A stretch of 64,000 nucleotides of DNA from Henricia sp. BOLD:AAB3569 (lineage: Eukaryota; Echinodermata; Asteroidea; Spinulosida; Echinasteridae): NCBI GenBank assembly GCA_037783545.1, contig JBBELK010000094.1, positions 558,001 through 622,000 of the forward strand, read 5' to 3'. Made by a program: the position numbers and the translations under genes. Positions within the stretch are counted from its first letter, which is position 1; each line of letters begins with the position of its first letter. Below are positions 1-12,000 of this stretch, piece by piece. The notes under the pieces are model-generated. The model worked only from the letters and a program-made list of their open reading frames with translations, made no database searches and was not told the origin of the DNA.

Positions 1-85
1 AACAATATGCCTTTGACTCAAATAACCATGGCAAATTTTTCAAAAACTTCACTCAATCCTGACTTTTTAAATATTGTTTTCACAG

Positions 86-3000
86 ATTAGTCAGGTTCAG
101 CCCCTTGGGCCACAACCTCCTGACAGGAATCGCAAACCCACCAGTTGACGAAGAAGAACCAGAATATGAAAATTTGTAAGTTTTTTTTAGTAAATCATCT
201 GTTAAATTATTTGACTGAAATATAATAATCATGTCTTAAAGTCAGATTACATGATTGGAAGACTTTTATAAACAGGAACAACAGCATCACATAACCAGGG
301 CTCGAACATAACGGTGGTCCGGTGGCCAAATGCCAGTCAAAACTCTCGCGGGCCAGTCAAAACACTGTTCAAAAAGTCCAGGTTGGCCAGTCAAGATTCT
401 TAGTACATGTAGCCTAAATATTCAATATTCACGCATGATTGACTGACGATCGACCGGGTTGTTTTCCTTCCTCCATGGATGTACAAAATTTGTTTGTAAA
501 CATGCATGTTGCACGACGATCGAAGTGGAATAAAGCACGTTTTTCATAGTGCACATGCGGTACGGTCATTGCACGTACACGGGGACAGTAGGCGCTGAAT
601 GATTGCGCCGAGCTGAGGCGTAATTTGAAGACGGTACCATTATAAATGCAGGGCCAGGGGTGCGCATTTGTGTCCTACACATATGACTGCGGCGGGCAGC
701 AAGTTTATGACAGCAAGATTTCTGGTCCATTTCTGCATGCACCCATTTCCTAAAATTGTTTAGTGTAGATATTCGCCATGATGCATCGGAACATGTACGT
801 GTATGAACCGTCACGATCTTGCGATGAGCTCGCCAGCTGCACACACACCGTACATGCCCGGCCTAGATAGTCCCCTTCGCTTCCCTTTTTCAAGCCCAGA
901 TTTTTCTGCAGTGCGACAGAGTTTCCTCCATGGTAAAATGTAAATGAATTCGACTTGTTGCTAGTCGAAGATAGAGTGAAAACAATTTTCAGTGCGATCG
1001 TCACAGTGCGTGCATGGCCCGTGTGCTCGGCAAACGCTGAATCTACGTAAAATGAAATCTAACACAAGGCCGATGCCATGCATGCTGCTGGTCTGTGCCA
1101 CGCCGCGCACATGACAACAAAAATTTGATTTACACGTGGCGCGGGGCACTGGGCAAGTAGCATGTTGTAAGCCTACTTATGCAGCGGGCACTATGAGGTG
1201 AATTTCAGTCTGTGTAGCACGTGCGTGCACGCAGACTGGACGCGCCTCATGTCTGACAAGCCTCTCACGACGTAATTTGTGTTGTGGCGAATACTAGTTA
1301 CAGCAGCCTCCGCGAAGAACATGTCAACCAGGCACGAGGAGCGTCCAGGCTGCTAACTAAAATGGCTCTATTGCGTACTACGGAAGTCTCCGTAGTCTTG
1401 CGCCTACATGTACGGCGCGCGATACATGTACACCGCGTCCGTAAACAACTTTTTCGAGCTAATCAGGATGGAAGAACAGAAGACAAACGACACAAGTTAG
1501 AGTTTTTTAAAGTTTATTATTCAAATAGGTAACTCAACAATGTTTCAAACAATAGGGAAAAGATAAATGTTCATAGGCATTGCATCGCAATGCGTGATCC
1601 AGATTGCAAAATGGTGATCATGCGATACATAAGAAATTGCTCACTGACATATATTCAATCTCGTGCAACATTACTGGCACGGAAAGCAAGTCACGCGGCC
1701 CCTTGCAAGTCATGGCACTTGGATGATTTTTCTCTAAATCCAGCAGCCGTGGAATTATTTGTGCACATGGTTTCTGCACTCCTTCAGTGACATAATTCTT
1801 GACTTGAACATCGATGTTTGAACCACACTAAGGACAAAGAATATGTAGTCATTACATGGATATTAGTGCAAGTTTGCATAGTTATGGCTCTCCTTCACTA
1901 CAAGTGGAAGCTCCATGGTTTCATTCATAAATTTAGCACTGTGTGTGACATCATGGCAAAGCAACCAATCAGAATGCACGGATGGTGCACGATCGCGAGT
2001 GTATGTAGGTCTTGATGCGCGTACATCCAGCAGCCGATTTCACGAAACTTACGCAGTTGCGTAAACCCTCTTGCGCAACGTTTTATTGCGTAAGTCGCCC
2101 AACAATTTACCGATGATAACACGCAAGCTATGGGGCTTGCGCCATTTTTCAAAAGTTAGGCAAGCTGCGCACTCTTTCGTGAAATCGGCTGCGCAGGGCT
2201 TTGCTGCAACAATAAAAAAATCCACATCGACAGGCAGCCAATCAAGCAAGTGTACATGGATGGCATTGTTTTTTTGGGGGGCGAGGGGGTGCGGAGAGTA
2301 ACCTGTAAAAATTACATGTAAAAAATGGAGGACCACTCAAGATGCCGGCGGACCAGTCAAGATGTGACCACAGTGGCCCGGGTGGCCAGTGTTAAAAAAA
2401 GTTATGGGGAAGCCATGTTGATAAACTGCCTTGTAGAAATTTCAGCCACATAGATGCAGTAATACTTCAGAAAACCTGAAAAGTCCATGCATGGTTTTTG
2501 TGTTGAATGACGGGTAAAATAATCTGCAGACAATTTAAAAAATAACAAAAACACCTTCAATTGACAATTTCTCACACAAAGGTACCATTTTACACAGGAC
2601 AAAATCATGTGGTGTTTGTTACCATTGCTATCAACACTTTGTTTTTTTCTTTCTTGTCACTGCAAATGATGCATTGGGGCTTCAAGAGTAAGGAACAAGT
2701 TTTTATGTTAAATGTCCCATATTCTCACTTATTATGTAATTTTTCAGAGACCTGCAGCATGAAGCCTATCAGAGTACAAGCCGACCGCGCCACGGTGTCC
2801 CAGAGCATCTAAGTCCATACCCGAGACCCGCACGCAACGAGCCCGCCCCTCAAGGGTCTTACGCCACCGGGCTACCCTCAACTGGCCCTTCGACATCTCA
2901 AGAACCAGCCAGATCACTGTCTCCAGGCCAGAGGGAGACACTAGAAGAGGCAAGGGAATATGCTGCCGCTATGACGTTAAGCGCTCTCGGATTGCGAAGG

Positions 3001-6000
3001 GTCAACCCTGGCAGAAGCTCTTCGCGACATTTTCAAGAGAGCACTTGGCAAACGGGTGGCCGTGGTGTCTCAAATGAGCAGTCAAGGACTTCTGAAAACC
3101 TCTTTTGGAGAGGTACAAGGGAGCAAAGTGGAACTGGAAGTAATTTGAGGGCCCAAAATGACCCTATCGAGCAGGGTGACGAAAATGGAGATTTTGGTGG
3201 CAGAAGTGGGATGAGCTTGCGGGATCACAACAGAAGCATTGAAGAGACTAGAAATGCAACTAGAATTATTAATAACACACAAAGTAATGAGGATTGGACA
3301 AACAATACCTCACCAGAGAATCCTACACCAGATTACGTGAATACAAATGTCACAAATGGCGAAGAAGTCAGAATGGCGAGGACGTCAGTGAACAGTTTTC
3401 AAGTTCAAACCGGAAATGAAGGAGCTCCTCACATAGCACGGATACAGCAGCTACCGATTATTAGGACTCGAGAGGCACCGAACAATTCGTCTATAGTAAC
3501 CATTTCAAATGGTGCATCCGCAGAAAGTGGTCATGAAGTCTCGGCTCTCGGAGGTGAAGTGAGGCTGCTTGACTTGGCTCCAAGTTCGAATGCACCCACC
3601 GCAAGCTCAGCTCAAGAATCGCTACCAAGTCTCAATCTAGCAAATTCTCAGAATCAGGACTGTCATTCGCCGGAAGCAAAACGTCACTGCCCGGATTTAA
3701 GTACCAAACTCAAAGTCCCGAACCAAGAGAATATCATCCAGTCCCACTTGGATCCATCAACTTCCAGAGCAGCTGAGAATTTAGCCGAGAATTTATCCCA
3801 AAATGGGCACGGCGCTCGCCAAAGGTTATCTTTCTCAGATGCAGTCGTTTCTAGTGCACTGCAAGAGGTGGGCCCCTCAACAAGTGGGCTTGTAATACCA
3901 GTTAGTGAAACCACTCCAACAAATTCCGACACTAGTCTAGAAAATCAAGAATCAAGGCCACAAAGTACAATTTCTTGCCAAAAAAGATCCCAAATTCCCA
4001 CAACACAACCAGCCACTGCGGAAAGTTCTTCTACAGATCCTGAGCTTCAAATGCAACCGGCGTTACAATCAGAAACTCTCGCCCAGCAAAGTGCAGAAGT
4101 CAGGCACCGGGTCTTCGGTACCGAATCGGATCAACCCCGTGCTTTTACGGCACACTTGGGGACAATACCTCACACGGCTCCACCTCCAAACAATGCCTCA
4201 AGGTTAAACAATGACTCTGCGCAAATCAGGCGTGGCACTTCTCAACAAATAAGCAGTCCTTCACGGTCACCGAATAATCCCTCACGATTGGTCAACAACA
4301 CCCCTTCTCAAGCTTCAGACAATGCCTTGAGCACTTCTGAGACAAATAGAGCCTTCGGCTCACATGAAGTTCCACCGTCAAACCTTAACAGTTCTTCCCC
4401 GGCCGCCGTTCCCTTCCTCCACCCACGCACAAACCGCACAAGTCCTAGTTCCTCAAACAGTGCATCTAGATCCCCCGAATTTGCATCATATGCCGGTTCG
4501 CAAAGGAGTGCAGAATCATTGCATTTTAGTCAAGTTCCTTCCGAAGGGAGCGCCAACAATCCTTTAGATCTGTCCAAAAGGACCAATCGTTCAAGCCAAG
4601 GACATTCTCCTGATGAAGATCGGGGTTTACAAGGGAATAGCTCCTCTCAACATAATCCTGATGAATTTCGGAATCGTGAAAGGAATAGCACTGTGCCACA
4701 CTTGGCTTCAGTAAGGCCGGACAATACTAACACTTCTTTGCCCTCTGTAAGTTCCCCTGAGTTTCAAGAGGGCGCTTCTCTTACTCTAACCGCAAATCAA
4801 TCATCTCTGGTCCAACATACCAGTAATACAACACCACACGAACCCCAGACCAGGTCCGAACATCGGACCACTGTTTCTCAAGGAATGGACCTCACCATTC
4901 CGAGTACAAATCGAGGATCCTGGCTTCGTCGTCCTTCGACACAAAACACAACTACACTACGCGCAAACACTACCTTGTATCCCGGCCACATTCCCGACAC
5001 CACCACCGGACAGGTCTCGGGTTCACACTCCACAGTGCAACCTACAAACCCTTTTCCTACGTCAGATGCAGCTGCAAGATACCGCAGGTACAATCTTTGG
5101 CGGAGTCCTGGCTTGCATCGTCAGCGATCTAGCGGTTTGGGTCAAAGCTCCCAGGAGGGTGAATCTGCATCTGGGGATAATCCGGATGAGGAAAATCGCA
5201 GTGAGTTTAAGTTTATTCCACTTAATAAAGGCCCTGTAGATGATCCGTTTTTGAGCGATTCTGCGAATAAAACCATTACAAATCAAAAGAAAAACATCAA
5301 CAAACTCATCTGAAGAAATTAAAAATTTGTCAATTGTACCACGTTAAAAAAAAACATGAAAATCCATATGCGTTTTCCTGGTCTTGGCGCGGTGTTTCAA
5401 ATATTTGTTTTCAGTGGATCGGGTACTATGTGGCTTGCGTCATGCACTCTGTGGCACACACCATAAACTGTGTGTGCGCGCGATCCATAAAAATGCATCG
5501 CGTTGGAACACGCACATGCAGTACACAGCACCCATGCATTTTGGACCGCGTAGATGCGAACCAAAAATAAGTAAATCGTTTGCAAACAATCTAAATAATT
5601 TCATCTTTACGTATTATTTTCTGGTAAAATTATATCATTTTGAGCGGAAACCTTTCATTTGGTAGTTGCTATTAATTCAATCTTTACTTTCAGAACTTTT
5701 CCCCTGTAAACTCGTCGATTACTTTTTGGGGTCATTGCAAATGATCCACTGGGCCTTTAAAGACTGTATATGTATGGGATTTGTAAAATTCCACAATTGT
5801 AATCAACCATGTTACTGCAGAAACCTTACTCAATTAGAATATAGAAGTAGATCCAACTTTGCAATGATTCCGCCTGAAAAGCAACAATTGAAGAAATTCT
5901 TTACAGGGACCCTCATGTCAACGAAACTATGCCCCTGATTATTGTACAATGTATCATGGCTTCATTTTCTATGCAGTATGGCCAAGGGAACCAGCTCAAG

Positions 6001-9000
6001 TAGGACGATGGCTTTGCACAATTTCTTGAAAGCGTGGACATGGTTGTTCATTGTTTTCTCTGAATGTAGATGACACACTGAGCTGACTTGTACACAGGAT
6101 TTTATCATGCACATCCTTAAGTGGTGTTTGAAGCTTTGCATGGTGTTGAAAGTAAGAAGTAACTATAAATAGTAAACTTGCGGGTACAACCATGTGAAAA
6201 TCTCTTTTTTTTTTGGAGTAGTGTTGGCTCTGAAAAGAGCCGGTTTGGTCTCGACGTTTCGAACAGTATACCCTGTTCGTCTTCTCCTGAAGACGAACAG
6301 GGTATACTGTTCGAAACGTCGAGACCAAACCGGCTCTTCAGAGCCAACACTACTCCAAAAAAAAAAAGAGATTTTCACATGGTTGTACCCGCAAGTTTAC
6401 TATTTATAGTTACTTCATGCACATCCTTAATCACACATGGAGAAAACGGCATTTCAAACCATGTAAAATTTCTTAAATTCCAAGCAATTTTTGTTCTGTA
6501 TCTCAGGTGGTGTAGTGTACGGTGCACGTAGGGTGGCCCCTCTACACACCCGCAGGCACCTACACATTGCGCTACTCAACCAGCCCTCCCGCCAGCTGAC
6601 GGAAATGGAGAGAATGGACATGGCTGCCCGGGTACAACGTCGTATGCTCAGGCAGTCGCGCCAAGGGCCTCTACGCGCACAACTTGGGTAAGGTTCTCCT
6701 TATTTTATGTAGGACTTCAAGTCCCGATTTTCAAGGATTCTAACTCACTTGGCCATTTATATCAGGACTCGAACTCGAGCGGTAAGGATTCGGAGGTTTG
6801 GGCTGATCTTGTAAAATGACCACTTGAAAATATTGTTTGCACCTGCAGTAGGCAATTTCTCCAACAAAGGTACCATTTCACACGGGGAAAACAAAATCAT
6901 ATGGCTTTAAGAACTTACCATCTTCATCCTGTTATTTTGTCTTTTTTTTCTTCAGCCGATTGTCTGCACAGTTATCCAGCTACCATCACCCAAGGAACAG
7001 CATCTTTGACGAGACCTATCAACCACCTCCCCCAATGATACATGCGACCATCAACAGAGCTATTGCCAGTTAGTCAATTGTTCATTGTTTGATATTTGTC
7101 AGTAATAATAATAATGGATTCTTGTATAGCACACATGTGATATAGCACACATGTGATATAGCACACATGTGATATAGCACACATGTGATGTAGCACACAT
7201 GTGATGTAGCACACATGTGATGTAGCACACATGTGATGTAGCACACGTGATATAGCGCACATGATATAGTACACATATCACATGTGATATACACATGATA
7301 TAGCACACATGATTCTTGTATAGCACACACCCTGCAGGATACTCCTGGCACTGTTTTTATTACCGCTGCCATCAGGATATCGCCAGAACCATTTTTCTTC
7401 AACTAGTTGCAACCTGGCCAAGGAGCATAACACTATCGGCACTTAGATTGTGGCATTCCCCATAACAGCTTCCCAAATATCGCTCGAGTTGGCAATTGAG
7501 ATTAAGTGTCTTGCCCATGGGCACAAACATGTTGGGTCTAGTGAGACCAGAACCCAGTTTAAATTATCTGAAACTTCAGTGAGTATTAAAGCCCCATGGT
7601 TTAAACAAAATAGATTCAGTTAGTTCAACAGTCAAGTTGGTACATTGGTTGAGTTTCAATATGGTTTGGGTCACGTTGGCAAACCCACAACCTTTTACTG
7701 CGCCCCTTCCATGTTTTGTGTCAAAAGTTCTACCTTTTTTGGCTCTATTTCAGGTGCTTTTGCAGGCCGTGGGGAAACAGCAGTTGCTAACAACATCGGG
7801 AACACGACCTACAGATTACAATGGTGGGACTTCTCCGAGTTTGAATTGCCAGATATTAGCGATGGTAAATAATTTGTATTTTAGAATTTTTCAAAACAAA
7901 AAATGGCTGTGTAAATAAAGCTTCACACAAAATCACATTTGAACCCTTGACCTCGTAGTAAACGGCAACTGGCCAAGATACTTCTGACACACCGGGCAGA
8001 TGCTCTACCAGCTGAGCTATGAGGCACAGTGGTATACTCCCTCAGGTTTTCCCCCCAAGTCCTCTGACACAACGGGCAGATGCCCTACCAGCTGAGCTAT
8101 GAGGCGCAGTAGTATACTAGCTTCCTCAGGTTTTCCCCCAAGACCTCCGACACACCAGGCAGATGCCCTACCAGCTGAGCTATGAGGCTCAGTGGCATAC
8201 TCCCTCAGGTCTCCCCCAAGACCGCCGACACACCGGGCAGATGTCCTACCAGCTGAGCTATGAGGCACAGTGGTATACTCCTTCAGAAAGGTAAAAAGCA
8301 CATGTCCTAAGTAAAATTCTTGAATTTTGCTCTTATTTCCAACCCGCAGCGGATCACAACGTGGTCGTTCCACACTGTAAGCTTCACAATGACGCAAGTT
8401 GCGACGTGTCCCAAGATGGCCGCCTCCTTGCGGCTTTCGTTCCAAGCCCGCTGGGTTTTCCCGATGACGGCGTTCTGGCAATCCACTCTCTCATGCCTCA
8501 CAACTTCGGCGATGTGCTCTATACAAAGAGTTTTGGTAAGTAAACTCAACTAATCCTGAAAGTAAATATTTTGACAGTACAGTGGAATTCTGATGCACTC
8601 GAATCTCGATAATAGAGCACTGTTAATACAATATTCTGCTTATAACAAGGAAAATGTTAGGTCTCAATCCTTTGTTCTTCATTGTTTTCATTCCTGATAA
8701 TACAAGGTTCCTGTTATAACAAGGTAATCTGCAAAGTCCCAAGGACCTTTTTAAACGAGTTTTGACTGTATATCTTTTGTAGCTTGTGATGAAATGGTAA
8801 TTGGCAAGCCTGGAAAAAAAAAATAAATAAATAAAAAAAAAGTTAAATCCGGTTTTGGTGTATCTCAAGAGAATCAGCTCAAATGTTAAAGTTTAACAGT
8901 TTTGAGTAAACCTGGTAAAATCCATGTTCTGGTGCTTTAATAGACACACTTTCATGGACAATTGCTTTAAGTTAACTTGATCAAGGAGCTGTCCAAAGTT

Positions 9001-12000
9001 GTCAAAATGTTCACGGAACTACAAAGCATAGAAAGGGTCGAGGGCCGGTGCATGTACAACTTTGCATGCATTGTAAAATGCTGACATTTCACGGTAGTGA
9101 CAAAAAATGTTTAAAAGTAGTATTTCGGGGGGGGAGGGAGAGGGGAGTCTTGAAAAATACTACGCTCTAGAACTGGAAATATTTTGACAACTTTGGACGG
9201 CCCCATATGGATTTTTTTTGTAGCTGGGTAATTCCCAAAATTAGGGGTCCAAAAGTGTGACATGCTTTTTAAGTGTTTTTAGTGATTGAAAGTGGTTTCC
9301 CAGTAAAAATGTTTTATTTTTATTTCAACAAATGCCACTTAAATTTAAAGTTTGTGTGTAGATATGGCACCAAGGTTAATGCAAACTCAATCTACAGCCA
9401 ATTTTCATTGGCGTAGGTAACCCAGGACACCAAACTTCTCCGAATACCATGGAACAAATTATAAGCCTTTATGGTCTTTTGTTTTGAATATTTCAGGAAT
9501 CGGAACAAAATATTCAAGAAAATTATGCTGCCCCCTATAATCACAGGCCACAGTCCATTACTGAAAATTTGTGATCATAAGTGGTGATTTTTGAAGCAGA
9601 GAGTGTCGTACGTAACTGGGACACCAAACATTTTGGATCCCTAATTTTGGGAAATACCCAGCTCAGTTATTTTAACAGAAATTGTAAATTGTCTTTCTTT
9701 TAGGCCCCAATGCTATCACGGTCAACATCTCTCCATTGGGAAGTTTCGTCGTCGTGGGTCTAGCTTCTCGAAAACTGCATCTACATATGGCTTGGAAACA
9801 GGTAAGGCCCACCCCTGAAGGTGCTTTGTTTTATTAATAATTGTTTGCAAATGATTTTTTTTTTTCACCATTTATTAAATATAAAAAAAACCATGCATGG
9901 ATTTTGATATATATATATATTTTTATTTTTTAAAGTATTACATCCTCTTGCAACAGTGCCTCTTTAACACATTCCTCTACTCGTGCGTCCGAGCCCTTCT
10001 TGAAATTGGCCCAACAGTAAACTCTCATTTTAGCGCTCTTCAAGGGACCGAAATAATTTGAGCTTTATATCCAGAGAGCGCTATAACCAGTGCATACACA
10101 ATGCAGAGAATAATGGCTGGGACTTAGAAAAAGGAGCTTTATATCGAGAAGAGCTTTGTATCAGGGGGTGTTATAAAGAGAGTTTACTGTATTTTGTTGT
10201 GCAAGCAGTTCTGGGCCAGTCAGGACGCTTGCCAGTACATTGTGGGCATTCAAATTTCACTACACGTGTACAGATTGTAAACAAAGTGCAGTGTAATCAA
10301 GCTCAGTGCATGCTGCTGGCATGTTGCGATTGGCTGCTATTTGCAGCATACAGGGGCATTCTGTTCCATTAAATTTGTCATTCTGCATCCCTCTTATTAA
10401 TTTAAAAAACTGTGGAGAAAATAAAAACATCGCCGTAAATTTCGGTACGAAGGGATAGTCATAAAGAACTAAAACTAATCCAATTTCGGGAAAAATGGTT
10501 TTTTTTCAGCATAACGTAACCAAATTGATTAGATTACATCAAAATGACTCATGTGTGCGTTCGCTATGCATAACAGCCGCTTAATTTCAAAGCTTTGCAT
10601 GTATTTCTTCAGGCGATTGTAATGCGCTTAGCAGAATGGAAATACCCTAAGATCTCGGGATGAAAGTATTACGGCAATTTATTTTTTAATTTTAAAAATT
10701 TTCTCCAGCTAATTGGCATGGTCTTCAAGCTTCACAAGGAAGGCGCGGCGGAAGACTCGCTGTTGTACGTGTGCGACGTGGAACATGCATGCAGCGACAT
10801 CGAACGGCGCCACCACGTCAGCGTCAACACAGTCAAGTGGATACCGCGGCCTGGAGGGGGCCTGGTCTACGGCACCAACAGGGGGCACCTCAGGATCTGT
10901 TCACCAGCGTAAGTTGAACAATGCTAGCGGACATTTGCTGTACGCCTCTTAAAAGCCCCCGTTATAGTGAGTGAGTGAGTTAGGGGTTTAACGCCATGTC
11001 GGCATCAATGGCCATATTCATGGCGGGACCATGTTAATATATAAAATGCTTCATATTAATCAAAGATAATTAAATAGAAAATATATATATGAACTTGGGA
11101 TCAGTTGTTAAGAAAATAAGTGATATATTCAACAAGATTGAAGAAACATTAAAAAGTACAGTAACATGAGTGGGTTTCATTTCAGGGAAATCAACCCTGG
11201 AGCAGAGTAATATCTTGTCTCGCCTGGGCGAGCAAACCCCAGGATGAGTCCCTAATGAGTCTATCATGTCTAGAGCTAGTAGGATAGCCTTGAGTTCGGC
11301 AGTGTGGATTGAAGCATGATTTGGTAGGCGAACACTCCATGTGTACTTCCCACTGACGGCAGCAGAGGAGACTTTCTCGTCATCTTTTGAACCGTCAGTG
11401 AAGATTGATGTATGGTCTGGGAACAAAGTACAGAGCTCAAAAAAATCATTTTGAAAGACGGACGGAGAGGTTTCCGTCTTTTTGTATTTGGATATATGTA
11501 AAAAGACCTGTGGAGAATAGCATTCCCAGGGTGGAGGGACATCTACATGGTTAGTTGTTATGTTCTGCAAGTTAAGTTTGGATGCTTGTATGTGGGGCCG
11601 AAGTCGGAGGCCGAGTGGTTCGATGACCTTTGGTTTAGCAGTATATATGTGTTCATATTTGGGATGAAAGACACATTGTAGGCAGGGTTTGATGGGTTGG
11701 CTGCTAATTTGATGATATATTGTAAAGAAAGTTTGATGCGTCGTAACTCAAGAGGAGGTTCATCTGCCGTGATGTAAAGGCTTTCGATGGGTGTCATTCT
11801 GAAAGCACCAAAAGCCAGACGTAAGCCTTGAAGATGGATCGAGTTTAGTTTCAGATAGGATTTAGGAGCAGAGCCATAAACGACACTGCCATAATCAAGT
11901 TTAGAACGGATAAGAGATCTGTATTAGCAACGGCTTTAAGAATATCTAGAGCTTTAAGACATCTAGTCTTAAGGGATCGAATGTGGGGTAAAAAGATAAG

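Larger units (their letters stand above)
176..2747 (+). other. AMBRA1 intron, repeat-bearing
   Basis: This 2.6-kb intron has a GT donor at 176 and an acceptor ending at 2747. No coding sequence is visible. It contains a small foldback MITE (2030-2192) and a family-C repeat copy (about 2400-2687) close to the acceptor. Related GGCCAGTCAA words near 310-390 and 2330-2390 may be the worn ends of one larger element, but the match is too weak to call. Confidence 0.6.

Noticed and set aside
6117-6531. Open frames on both strands giving near-identical peptides
   Set aside because: They are the two arms of the palindrome, mirrored; no homology or start context supports a gene.
7074-7402. Three overlapping minus-strand frames of Cys/His/Met repeats
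   Set aside because: They are translations of the 16-bp minisatellite in all frames.
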